This document shows positions 24,966 to 33,347 of a stretch of DNA of 64,000 bases, in pieces. The notes under the pieces were generated by a model. That model worked only from the letters and a program-made list of their open reading frames with translations, did no database searches and was not told where the DNA came from. The position numbers and the translations under genes are program-made. Source of the stretch: JBKBKC01 sp046294265 (lineage in GTDB: Bacteria; Pseudomonadota; Alphaproteobacteria; Rhodobacterales; Rhodobacteraceae); NCBI GenBank assembly GCA_046294265.1, contig JBKBKC010000002.1, positions 186,001-250,000 of the forward strand. Reading direction: 5' to 3'. The stretch's first letter is position 1. The number at the start of each line of letters is the position of its first letter.

Positions 24966-26522
24966 ATGACCGAAGATGCAGGCCGCAAGCGCCGGGCGGG
25001 CGGACGCGCGGGCAACAAGATCCGCGCCGGTTCGGCCGTGATCGACCAGATGCCCTGGCGCATTCCGGTGAATCCAGATCGCCCCACCGAACCCCTGTCC
25101 CCCGAGGGGGTGGAGCGCATCCACCAGGGCGCCATGCGCATCCTGCGCGACATCGGCATCGAGATGCTGAACCCCGAGGCGGTCGCCATCCTGCAATCGG
25201 CAGGCTGCCTCGTGACCGGCCAGACCGTGCGGATGGACGAGGATTTCGTGATGGAGATGGTGGCCCGCGCGCCCTCCGAATTCACCATCACGCCGCGCAA
25301 CCCCGACCGCCGCGTGGTCATGGGTGGCCGCCACATGCTGTTCGTCAACGTTTCTTCCCCCCCCAACGCATGGGATCTGGAGCGGGGCAAGCGGTCGGGC
25401 GATTTCGAGACGTTCAAGGAATTCATGAAGCTGACGCAGTATTTCAACTGCATCCACATCGCGGGCGGCTACCCGGTGGAACCGGTGGACATCCACGCGA
25501 GCGTGCGCCACCTGGATTGCCTTTATGAAAAGCTGACCCTGACCGACAAGGTGGTGCATGCCTACAGCCTGGGGCCCGAACGGGTCGAGGATGTGATGGA
25601 GATGACGCGGCTGGCGGCGGGCCTGTCGCATTCCGAATTCGACGCAAGCCCCCGGATGTACACCAACATCAATTCGGTCAGCCCGCTGAAGCATGACCTT
25701 CCGATGCTGGACGGCGCGATGCGGCTGGCGCGGCGCGGCCAGCCCACGGTTGTCACGCCCTTCACGCTGGCGGGCGCGATGGCCCCGGTGACCATGGCGG
25801 GCGCCGTGGCCCTGTCGATCGCCGAGGCGCTGTCGGCCATCGCCCTGATCGAATACATCCGCCCCGGCTGCCCCGTGGCCATCGGCACCTTCACGTCGAA
25901 CGTGGACATGAAATCGGGGGCACCCGCCTTTGGCACGCCGGAATACATGCGCGCCACGCAGATGACCGGGCAACTCGCGCGCCGCTACGGCCTGCCCCTG
26001 CGGTCATCCGGTGTATGCGCGGCCAATGTGCCCGATGGCCAGGCGATGTGGGAAACCTCCAACAGCCTCTGGGCCGCCGTGCAGTCGGGCACCAACATGG
26101 TCTATCACGCGGCCGGTTGGCTGGAGGGCGGGCTGATCGCATCCCCCGAGAAATTCGTGATGGACTGCGAGATGTTGCAGATGATCCAGCGCTATTTCGA
26201 AGAGGTGGTCTTTGCCACCAAGGAAGAGGACATCGCGCTTGATGCCATCGCAGAGGTGGGGCCGGGCGGACATTATTTCGGCTGCGCCCATACCCAGGCG
26301 CGCTACCAGACCGCGTTCTATGCGCCCTTCGTCAGCGACTGGCGAAACTACGAGGCGTGGCAAGCGGATGGATCGACATGGACGCCAGAGCGGGCGCATC
26401 GCATCTACAAGGCGATCCTGGCCGAATTCGAGGCCCCGCCAATAAACCATGCGGCGCAGGAGGAGCTGACCCGCTTCGTTGCCCGGCGCAAGCAGGAGGG
26501 CGGCGCGCCCACCGACTTCTAG
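24966..26522 (+). CDS. MttB-family trimethylamine methyltransferase homologue (non-pyrrolysine)
   Basis: The 518-residue protein belongs to the MttB superfamily of corrinoid-dependent methyltransferases. It lacks an in-frame amber codon, so it is the non-pyrrolysine type, whose characterised members demethylate quaternary amines such as glycine betaine. Conserved stretches include GMRI-like HQGAMRILRDIGIEML (about residue 45), MDGAMRLARRG and the glycine-rich VGPGGHYFGCAHT near residue 435. The start is ATG 24966 behind GGAGGCCCGGA. No corrinoid protein gene lies next to it, so its partner must be encoded elsewhere. Confidence 0.88.
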   Translation: MTEDAGRKRRAGGRAGNKIRAGSAVIDQMPWRIPVNPDRPTEPLSPEGVERIHQGAMRILRDIGIEMLNPEAVAILQSAGCLVTGQTVRMDEDFVMEMVARAPSEFTITPRNPDRRVVMGGRHMLFVNVSSPPNAWDLERGKRSGDFETFKEFMKLTQYFNCIHIAGGYPVEPVDIHASVRHLDCLYEKLTLTDKVVHAYSLGPERVEDVMEMTRLAAGLSHSEFDASPRMYTNINSVSPLKHDLPMLDGAMRLARRGQPTVVTPFTLAGAMAPVTMAGAVALSIAEALSAIALIEYIRPGCPVAIGTFTSNVDMKSGAPAFGTPEYMRATQMTGQLARRYGLPLRSSGVCAANVPDGQAMWETSNSLWAAVQSGTNMVYHAAGWLEGGLIASPEKFVMDCEMLQMIQRYFEEVVFATKEEDIALDAIAEVGPGGHYFGCAHTQARYQTAFYAPFVSDWRNYEAWQADGSTWTPERAHRIYKAILAEFEAPPINHAAQEELTRFVARRKQEGGAPTDF

Positions 26523-26602
26523 ACCGCGCCGCCTGCGGAGATTCCGCATTTGTTAAGGTCATGTGACTAACCTGCTCGGGAATCGAGGGGGCGCGCGTCG
26601 CG

Positions 26603-27190
26603 ATGCACGGACTTATCAACAGGGCGATACAGTGCTTTTTGCGCGACACCTACGGCGCGGATTTCTGGGCAACCGTCGCGCGCGAGGCGCGGCTGGGCCA
26701 TGACGGGTTCGAACCCATGCTGACCTACGATCCCGCCGAAACCGACGCGATGATCGACGCCGCCTCCGCCTTGCTGCATCGCCCGCGCGAATCGCTGCTG
26801 GAAGATCTGGGAACCTATCTTGTCTCGCATCCCAATCTGGAACGCCTGCGGCGGCTCCTGCGATTCAGCGGTGTCACCTTCACCGACTTCCTGCAATCGC
26901 TTGAGGATCTTCCGGGGCGCGGCCGTCTCGCCTTGCCCGACCTCGACCTTCCCGTCCTCGAACTCACCGAAGAGGGCGCGGGCCAGTATCGGCTGACCTG
27001 CCGGTCCCCGGTCTCGGGGGCGGGGCATGTGGTCATGGGTCTCTTGCGCGCGATGGCCGATGACTACGGCGCACTCGCGCTTCTTGATCATCGCGGCGTG
27101 ACGGCGCAGGGTGACGTGATCGGTGTGCAGCTTCTGGATACCCGGTTCTCCGAAGGGCGGCGGTTCGAACTTTCGGCCAGGGCGATTTAG
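26603..27190 (+). CDS. H-NOX-like protein lacking heme-ligand residues
   Basis: The 195-residue protein matches the heme NO-binding (HNOB) fold: an N-terminal MHGLINRAIQCFLRDTYG and a central RRLLRFSGVTFTDFLQSLEDL. The canonical proximal His, which follows the DEV/DLH-type turn, aligns with Pro104 (SLEDLPGR). The YxSxR motif that holds the heme propionates is replaced by YRLTCR at 129-134. Heme binding by the usual mode is therefore unlikely. The next gene, 3 bp downstream, encodes an HNOBA-GGDEF protein, the standard partner, so the pair probably still signals together. Confidence 0.82.
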   Translation: MHGLINRAIQCFLRDTYGADFWATVAREARLGHDGFEPMLTYDPAETDAMIDAASALLHRPRESLLEDLGTYLVSHPNLERLRRLLRFSGVTFTDFLQSLEDLPGRGRLALPDLDLPVLELTEEGAGQYRLTCRSPVSGAGHVVMGLLRAMADDYGALALLDHRGVTAQGDVIGVQLLDTRFSEGRRFELSARAI

Positions 27191-27193
27191 GCG

Positions 27194-28444
27194 ATGACGC
27201 CATCAAGGGGTTCAATGTCTCGACGGCACGCGGACTCGACCGGCCCCGAACCGGTGCAGGCGGACCAGGCGGCGATGGACGCGGGCAGGGCGCATGAGCG
27301 GCGCCAGGGTCTCGCAGCGCCGCACCGCCGCGCCGAGGGTGCTGCCCGCGGCGAGGGTGACGGCACCGCCATGCCGGGTGCCGCCTGCCTGCGCCCCGTC
27401 GATCTTGACCGCCTGATGCCGCTGCACCTTGTCGTGGATGAAAACGGCATCATCCTCGGGGCGGGTCCCACCCTGCGCAAGCTCTTCGGCGCCGGGGCGT
27501 CGGGTGACGCGGGCGCCGATGCGCTGACCGGCGCGAACCTGTTTGAAATGTTCGAGGTGCGGCGGCCCGGTGGCATCCGCACGGCTCGCGACCTCGCCCA
27601 GAGGACGGGGGAACGCCTGACCGTATTCGGCCGCAGGCCAGGGGGGCCGGGCTTGCGCGGGATCGCGCTGCCGATATGTGGCGCGGCGGGCACGGCGGGT
27701 CCCGCGTCCCGGTTGCTGTTGAACCTGTCGCTGGGGATCGGGGTGATCGACGCAGTGCGTGACCACGGGCTGACGGACGCGGATTTCGCGATCACCGACC
27801 TCGCCATGGAACTCCTCTATCTGGTCGAGGCGAAATCGGCGGTAATGGAAGAGCTGCGGGACCTGAACGAGCGGTTGCAGGGCGCCAAGCGCACCGCTGA
27901 AGCGCAGGCCCTGACCGACACATTGACCGGCCTGCGCAACCGCCGCGCACTCGACCTGACGCTGGCCGATCTGGTGGACCGCAGGCAACCCTTCGGGCTC
28001 ATGCACATCGACCTTGACCACTTCAAGGCCGTGAACGACACGCTGGGACATGCCGCCGGCGACCATGTGCTGCGCGAGGTGGCCGCCGTCCTGATCAATG
28101 AAACGCGCAAGGGCGATCTGGTTGCCCGCGTGGGCGGTGACGAATTCGTGGTGGTCTTTCCGGGTCTGCCGGACACGGATGCCCTCTCGGGCATCGCCGA
28201 GCGGATGGTGATACGCCTAGGCAGGCCGGTCATGTTCGAGGGGCAACCCTGCCGGATTTCCGCGTCGATCGGCATCGCGCTCTCGACAGATTACGATGCC
28301 CTCTCGCCCGAGCGCATCCTGAGCGATGCCGATGCGGCGCTTTACGCCTCGAAACACGCCGGTCGCGGCAGGGCGGTGTTCCACATGCCCGTGCCGGGCG
28401 ACGGCGAGGGCTCGGCACCGGCTGGGCGGGACGCGGCCGGATAG
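27194..28444 (+). CDS. HNOBA-GGDEF diguanylate cyclase
   Basis: The 416-residue protein has a disordered Arg/Ala-rich N-terminus (about 1-65), an HNOBA domain (about 70-215, LMPLHLVVDENGIILGAGP... and SRLLLNLSLGIGV), a short coiled coil (about 215-235) and a GGDEF domain (about 240-400). The catalytic GGDEF is intact, with an RKGD I-site five residues before it, so c-di-GMP synthesis with product inhibition is expected. ATG 27194 is the first start after the H-NOX-like gene, but a start near the HNOBA domain (for example at MPGAACL) is possible. Confidence 0.88.
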   Translation: MTPSRGSMSRRHADSTGPEPVQADQAAMDAGRAHERRQGLAAPHRRAEGAARGEGDGTAMPGAACLRPVDLDRLMPLHLVVDENGIILGAGPTLRKLFGAGASGDAGADALTGANLFEMFEVRRPGGIRTARDLAQRTGERLTVFGRRPGGPGLRGIALPICGAAGTAGPASRLLLNLSLGIGVIDAVRDHGLTDADFAITDLAMELLYLVEAKSAVMEELRDLNERLQGAKRTAEAQALTDTLTGLRNRRALDLTLADLVDRRQPFGLMHIDLDHFKAVNDTLGHAAGDHVLREVAAVLINETRKGDLVARVGGDEFVVVFPGLPDTDALSGIAERMVIRLGRPVMFEGQPCRISASIGIALSTDYDALSPERILSDADAALYASKHAGRGRAVFHMPVPGDGEGSAPAGRDAAG

Positions 28445-28832
28445 CGAGGCGGGCGACAGGGGCGTGAACTGCCGGGCGCGCCTTGGAGCGCGGAACCCCC
28501 TGGCCCGTGTGTTCCCTGACCCCTGACAGGTTCGGCAACCGGGGTTGTCGTCATACCGCCCTGTCGGTGCCTTCGGGCTGCACCGTCCGGCCAGCTGCGG
28601 CCGCGCGGCCGGAACCCGTTGTCGCGGCGGCGGAAACCTCGGCGCTGTCATGCATGGAGGACATGCCCCGCCGCCCCAAGGCCGCCCGCGGCGCCCGCGC
28701 CATGCCTCCTCTCAAGCCTGCGCTGCCGTTCATTACCCGACAGTCACGCCGCCTTGCGCCAGTGGCCGAGGCGCCACCGCGGGCCGCAGGCTCCGGCCGG
28801 TCACGACCCGGCTCCCGCCCCCCCCCCGGGGG
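28445..28832. other. Gene-free stretch of 388 bp
   Basis: This lies between the convergent ends of the diguanylate cyclase and the FAD oxidoreductase genes. I see no convincing coding region, RNA gene or repeat. Short open frames here lack ribosome-binding sites and resemble nothing known. Confidence 0.6.
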
Positions 28833-29909
28833 TCAGCCGAACCGGCCGGGCGACAGGGCTGCGAGGATGTCGGCGGGCATCTCGGGCGCGCGTCCCCCGG
28901 CCAGGTCGGCCACCAGCCGCGCCGCGGCGGCGGCACTCTGGAACCCGTATCCACCCTGACCGGCCAGCCAGAAAAACCCGGAAACGCGCCGGTCGAACCC
29001 GATCACCGGCGCGCGGTCAGGCGAAAAGGTCCGCAATCCCGCCCAGTTGGCCAAAAGCCGCGTGACCGGTTCGGTCACCATCGCCTCATACCGCGCAAGC
29101 CCCTCGGCCAGCACCATGTCATCGGCCCAGGCGTCATGCGGTTCGTCCACCGGGTCCTCCTCGGCGGGCGATACGATCAGCGCGCCCGCGTCGGGCTTCA
29201 TATACCACGTCTCGCCCGCGCAAAAGACCATCGGCCAGCGCGACACATCCATGCCTGCCGGAGCAGGCAGGCGCGCCATCGACCGCCGCAGCGGGGTAAA
29301 CCCCAGCGGCGCCACCCCCGCCAACACCGCCACCCTGTCCGCCCAGGCCCCCGCCGCGTTCACCACCACGCGCGCGGCCGCCTCGCCCCCCGGCCAGTCC
29401 AGCCGCCAGCCGCCGCTGTCGCGCGCGATGCCTGTCACCCGCGCGCCCAGCACGATCCGTGCGCCCGCCGCCCGCGCCCGCCGCGCATACCCCTGCATCA
29501 TCAGGTCGGTGTCGATGTCCCATGCGTGATCGGCATGGGCGGCATGGGCCACCGCCGCAGGGTTCAGGATCGGCACCATCGCACGCGCCTCGGCCACCGC
29601 CAGTGGCACCATCCCCATCGCCGCCACATCGGCGGCAAAGGCCGCATGGTCCCCTGCCCCCGCCACCACCATCAGCCCGCGCGGCGCCAGCAACCCCTGG
29701 ATTGCATGATAGGCCGGCGCAGAGGCCAGAGACAGTGCCACCACCGCCCCGTTGCCATAGCGCGGCTCATAGAGCGCCGCCGACCGTCCCGAGGCATGGT
29801 GCCCCAGCGCCGCCTCCGCCTCCAGCAGGATCACCGACCCCAGCGCCGACAACTCCGCCGCGGCCGAGACCCCGGCGATCCCGCCGCCGATGATCGCGAC
29901 ATCGAACAC
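28833..29909 (-). CDS. FAD-dependent oxidoreductase (DAO family)
   Basis: The 358-residue protein opens with a Rossmann dinucleotide motif, VAIIGGGIAGVSAA, and ends with GFFWLAGQGGYGFQSAAAAA, the FAD-contacting signature of glycine/D-amino-acid oxidase-like enzymes. GTG 29909 is the likely start, behind GGGGGA. It is the last gene of the xdh/BMP transporter cluster and may oxidise an amine or amino acid linked to that pathway, but the substrate is unknown. Confidence 0.88.
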   Translation of the reverse strand: MFDVAIIGGGIAGVSAAAELSALGSVILLEAEAALGHHASGRSAALYEPRYGNGAVVALSLASAPAYHAIQGLLAPRGLMVVAGAGDHAAFAADVAAMGMVPLAVAEARAMVPILNPAAVAHAAHADHAWDIDTDLMMQGYARRARAAGARIVLGARVTGIARDSGGWRLDWPGGEAAARVVVNAAGAWADRVAVLAGVAPLGFTPLRRSMARLPAPAGMDVSRWPMVFCAGETWYMKPDAGALIVSPAEEDPVDEPHDAWADDMVLAEGLARYEAMVTEPVTRLLANWAGLRTFSPDRAPVIGFDRRVSGFFWLAGQGGYGFQSAAAAARLVADLAGGRAPEMPADILAALSPGRFG

Positions 29910-29937
29910 GAACGTCCCCCCGCAGGCGCGCCGTCCT

Positions 29938-29992
29938 GCCTCTCCTTGACCAAATACCCCGGGGGTCCGGGGGCTGGCCCCCGGGGCCGCCA
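29938..29992 (+). repeat. Dispersed palindromic element, subfamily A
   Basis: CTCCTTGACCAAATACCCC leads into an inverted repeat GGGTCCGGGGGC / GCCCCCGG. It sits between the FAD oxidoreductase gene and the BMP gene, inside the long operon, where it could form an mRNA hairpin. Confidence 0.7.
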
Positions 29993-30101
29993 CCCGCGCC
30001 GCACCCTGCCATGCAGGCGCTGCACCCTTCAACCCTGCTTGGTCCTGCCTCCACAGGCCGGACCGAAAGGGGGGCAGGTCTTCCCAGCCCCCCAAGACTG
30101 T

Positions 30102-31184
30102 TCAGTTCGGAATGTCGCCGGTGATCCCCTCGACATAGAAGTTCATGCCCGCCAGCGTGCCGTCATCGGCCACCTCGCCCGCGGCCAGCCAAGGCGTGCC
30201 GTCCTGCTTGTTCAGGGGCCCGGTGAACGGGTGATAGGTGCCCGCCGCAATGGCATCGCGCAGCGCCTCGGCCTCGGCCTTCACCTCGGCGGGGACCACA
30301 TCGGTAATCTCCCCGATCTCGACCTCGCCCGCCGCGATCCCTTCCCAGGAGGCGGTCGACTCCCAGGTGCCGTCCAGCACCATGCCCACCCGCTTGACAT
30401 AATAGGGGGCCCAGTTGTCGATGATCGACGACACGCGGGGGGAGGGCTTGTAGGCCGACATGTCCGACGCCTGCCCGAACCCGATCACGCCCGGCGTCTT
30501 GGCCGCCTCGGCCAGCGGAGCGGTCGAGTCGGTGTGTTGCAGGATCACGTCCACCCCCTGCTCGATCAGCGCCTTGGCCGCATCCGCCTCTTTCGCCGGA
30601 TCGAACCAGGTATAGGCCCAGACCACCGACATGGTCACATCCGGGTTCACCTTCTTTGCGTGGATGAAGCTGGAGTTGATGCCCTGGATCACTTCGGGGA
30701 TCGGGAAGGACGCGATATAGCCCAGCTTGTTCGACTTGGTCATCCGCCCGCCGATGGTGCCCATCACCGCGCGTCCCTCATAGAACCGCGCATCATAGAC
30801 GGCGACATTCGGATGCTCGCGCTTGTAGCCGGTGGCATGTTCGAACTTCACATCCGGGAACTTGCCCGCCACGTCGTTGGTCGCATCCATGTAGCCGAAG
30901 GAGGTGGTGAAGATGATGTTGCAGCCCGAGAGCGCCATCTGCGTCAGCACCCGCTCGGCATCGGCCCCCTCGGGCACCGATTCCTGATAGGCCGTCTCCA
31001 CCCGGTCGCCGTAGGCCGCTTCCACGGCCAAAAGGCCCTCGTGGTGCTGGAAGGTCCAGCCGCCATCGCCGATGGGTCCCACATAGACGAAACAGGCCTT
31101 CACCTTGTCCATCTGCGCCAGCGCAGGGCCCGCCGCCAGTGCCAGCCCCATGGCCACCCCGGCCATCAATGATCTGCGTTTCAT
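30102..31184 (-). CDS. BMP-family ABC transporter substrate-binding protein
   Basis: The 360-residue protein has a signal peptide ending AGPALAQ and the BMP/Med fold (KVKACFVYVGPIGDGGWTFQH..., IIFTTSFGYMD, VILQHTDSTAP). BMP proteins feed nucleosides or purines to the two-permease importers encoded just upstream. The start is ATG 31184, with GGGAGA before it. Adjacency to xdhABC suggests a purine base or nucleoside as ligand. Confidence 0.92.
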   Translation of the reverse strand: MKRRSLMAGVAMGLALAAGPALAQMDKVKACFVYVGPIGDGGWTFQHHEGLLAVEAAYGDRVETAYQESVPEGADAERVLTQMALSGCNIIFTTSFGYMDATNDVAGKFPDVKFEHATGYKREHPNVAVYDARFYEGRAVMGTIGGRMTKSNKLGYIASFPIPEVIQGINSSFIHAKKVNPDVTMSVVWAYTWFDPAKEADAAKALIEQGVDVILQHTDSTAPLAEAAKTPGVIGFGQASDMSAYKPSPRVSSIIDNWAPYYVKRVGMVLDGTWESTASWEGIAAGEVEIGEITDVVPAEVKAEAEALRDAIAAGTYHPFTGPLNKQDGTPWLAAGEVADDGTLAGMNFYVEGITGDIPN

Positions 31185-31233
31185 GGTCAGTCTCCCGGTT
31201 GTGCGGGGCACTGCGGCCCCTGATTGGCCCCGC

Positions 31234-32169
31234 TCAGCGCGAGGCATGGAAATTCTTGCCCAAGGCGGCAGGCGCCGACATCGCCGCGCGGGTCTTGTCG
31301 GCCGACATGATCACCAGCACCAGAATGGTTATCAGGTATGGCGACATCGACAAGTATTCGACCGGAATCCGGGCACCCGCTGCCTGCAAATTCAGCTGCA
31401 GCACCGAGATGCCGCCAAAGAGGTAGGCCCCCACCAGCACTCGCCACGGCTTCCACGCGGCAAAGACCACGATGGCCAGCGCAATCCACCCCGCGCCTGC
31501 GGTGATGCCATCCGTCCATTGGGGCACCCGGATCAGGCTGAGGTAGGCCCCGCCCAGCCCCGCCATCGCCCCCCCGAACAGGATCGCCATCACCCGGATG
31601 CGGGTGACCTTGTATCCCAGCGCATGGGCGGCCTCATGGCTTTCCCCCACCGCACGCAGGATCAGGCCCATCCGGGTGAAGCGCAGCACCGCCCAGACCC
31701 CCGCCACCACGGCGATGGAGGCATAGACCATCGGATCATGGCGAAAGAGAACGCGCCCCAACACCGGAATGTCGGCCAGCACGCCGAAGGGCACCGCCCC
31801 CGTCGGCGGCGGCCTGATCCCCACATAGCCCTGCCCGATCAGGCTCGACAGCCCCAGCCCGAACAGCGTCAGCGCCAGCCCCGTCGCCACCTGATTGGCA
31901 AGCAGCACCTGCGTGAGCCCGGCAAAGACCAGCGCCAAGAGCATCGCTCCCCCCGCCCCCCCCAGAAATCCCAGGAACGGGCTGCCGGTGGCGACGGCCG
32001 TCACGAACCCGCAGACCGCCCCCATGATCATCATCCCCTCGACCCCGAGGTTCAGCACCCCCGCCTTTTCCGCCACCAGCTCGCCGATCGCCGCCAGCAT
32101 GATCGGCACCGAGGCCGCCATCAGCGACGCCACCAGAACCGCAGGATTGATCCCCCCGAACACCTCCAT
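31234..32169 (-). CDS. BMP-type ABC transporter permease, second subunit
   Basis: The 311-residue inner-membrane protein has about 9 helices and the branched-chain/BMP permease signature VLNLGVEGMMIMGA near residue 40. Its ATG overlaps the stop of the other permease by one base (TGATG); a GTG one codon upstream is possible. With the 361-residue permease it forms the pore of a nucleoside/purine-type importer (NupP/NupQ-like). Confidence 0.92.
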   Translation of the reverse strand: MEVFGGINPAVLVASLMAASVPIMLAAIGELVAEKAGVLNLGVEGMMIMGAVCGFVTAVATGSPFLGFLGGAGGAMLLALVFAGLTQVLLANQVATGLALTLFGLGLSSLIGQGYVGIRPPPTGAVPFGVLADIPVLGRVLFRHDPMVYASIAVVAGVWAVLRFTRMGLILRAVGESHEAAHALGYKVTRIRVMAILFGGAMAGLGGAYLSLIRVPQWTDGITAGAGWIALAIVVFAAWKPWRVLVGAYLFGGISVLQLNLQAAGARIPVEYLSMSPYLITILVLVIMSADKTRAAMSAPAALGKNFHASR

Positions 32170-33254
32170 CACCGCACCTTTCGCGCAAACAGGAACCGGA
32201 CGCGGTAGTTCGACAACAGGTCCACCGCCAGCAAAAAGAACAGCAGCATCCCCTGGAACGCCTGGATCGCCGCCGCGGGCACCCGCAGGTTGGTCGCGGC
32301 CATCTCGCCCCCCACATAGGTCAGCGCCATCAACAGCCCCGCCAGCAGGATGCCGAACGGGTTGAGCCGCCCAAGGAAGGCCACGATGATCGCCGTGAAC
32401 CCGTAACCGGAGGCAAAGTCGATGGAGATGCGCCCCGACGGCCCCGCCACCTCAAAGAGGCCCGCCATCCCCGCCAGCGCGCCCGAGATGCCCAGACAAA
32501 GCACCACGAGTGCCCCCGGATTGACCCCCGCGAACCGCGCCGCCCGGGGCGCCTGCCCCGCCAGCTTGATTTGGAACCCCAGCATGTGCCGCGCCAAAAG
32601 GACATAGGCCAGGATCACCGCGACAAAGGCCGCGACCACCCCCCAATGCATCCCCGTCCCCGCAATCAACTCCGGGTTCGATGCGGGCGGCCACCGCGCC
32701 AGGTTGCGCGAGCCCGGAAACCCCGCGCCGTCCGGGTTGCGCAAGAACCCGGTCGCGGCCTTCGACAGGATCGTCTGCGCCACATAGACCAGCATCAGCG
32801 ATACGAGGATCTCGTTGGTGTTGAACCGCGTCTTCAGGATGGCCGGGATCATCGCCCAGGCCCAGCCGCCAAATGCCCCCGCCAGTACCATCAGCGGAAA
32901 CACGAACCACCCGCCCGCGGGGTAGAAGGCCAGGCCCACGCCCGCCCCCACCACCGCGCCCATGATGTATTGCCCCTCCGCCCCGATGTTCCAGATGCCC
33001 GCCCGAAACCCCAGGCTCAGCCCCACCGCAATCAGGATCAAGGGCCCCGCCTTCACCAGCAATTGCCCCCGCAGATACCAGGCGAACTCTCCGAACAGCG
33101 GGTCCCAAAAGATCGTGCGGATCGCCACCACCGGGTCCTTGCCCAGAAGTGCGAACATGATCCCGCCCCCGATCATGGTCGCCACCACCGCCAGCACCGG
33201 CGTCGCCGCCTGCCAGAACCGGCTGGGCGAGGGCCGCTTTTCCAGGATCAGCAT
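32169..33254 (-). CDS. BMP-type ABC transporter permease, first subunit
   Basis: The 361-residue inner-membrane protein has about 9-10 helices and the signature GIWNIGAEGQYIMGA near residue 90, typical of the larger permease of nucleoside/purine BMP transporters. ATG 33254 is the start. It follows the ATPase gene after a palindromic element and is coupled to the second permease. Confidence 0.92.
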   Translation of the reverse strand: MLILEKRPSPSRFWQAATPVLAVVATMIGGGIMFALLGKDPVVAIRTIFWDPLFGEFAWYLRGQLLVKAGPLILIAVGLSLGFRAGIWNIGAEGQYIMGAVVGAGVGLAFYPAGGWFVFPLMVLAGAFGGWAWAMIPAILKTRFNTNEILVSLMLVYVAQTILSKAATGFLRNPDGAGFPGSRNLARWPPASNPELIAGTGMHWGVVAAFVAVILAYVLLARHMLGFQIKLAGQAPRAARFAGVNPGALVVLCLGISGALAGMAGLFEVAGPSGRISIDFASGYGFTAIIVAFLGRLNPFGILLAGLLMALTYVGGEMAATNLRVPAAAIQAFQGMLLFFLLAVDLLSNYRVRFLFARKVR

Positions 33255-33270
33255 CCCCCGGCCCCCCCGG

Positions 33271-33342
33271 CTTCTTTCGTCCCAAAATATCCTCGGGGGG
33301 TGAGCGGCCCTGGGCCGCGAGGGGGGCAGACAGCCCCCCTTC
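33271..33342 (+). repeat. Dispersed palindromic element, subfamily B
   Basis: CTTCTTTCGTCCCAAAATAT precedes CCTCGGGGGG, a stem GGCCCTGGGCC, then GGGGGGCAGACAGCCCCCC. The last part also ends the copy inside xdhB, and the copy at the end of ribD has a close variant. It lies between the ATPase and permease genes and may form an mRNA hairpin within the operon. Confidence 0.75.
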
Positions 33343-33347
33343 CTGCC

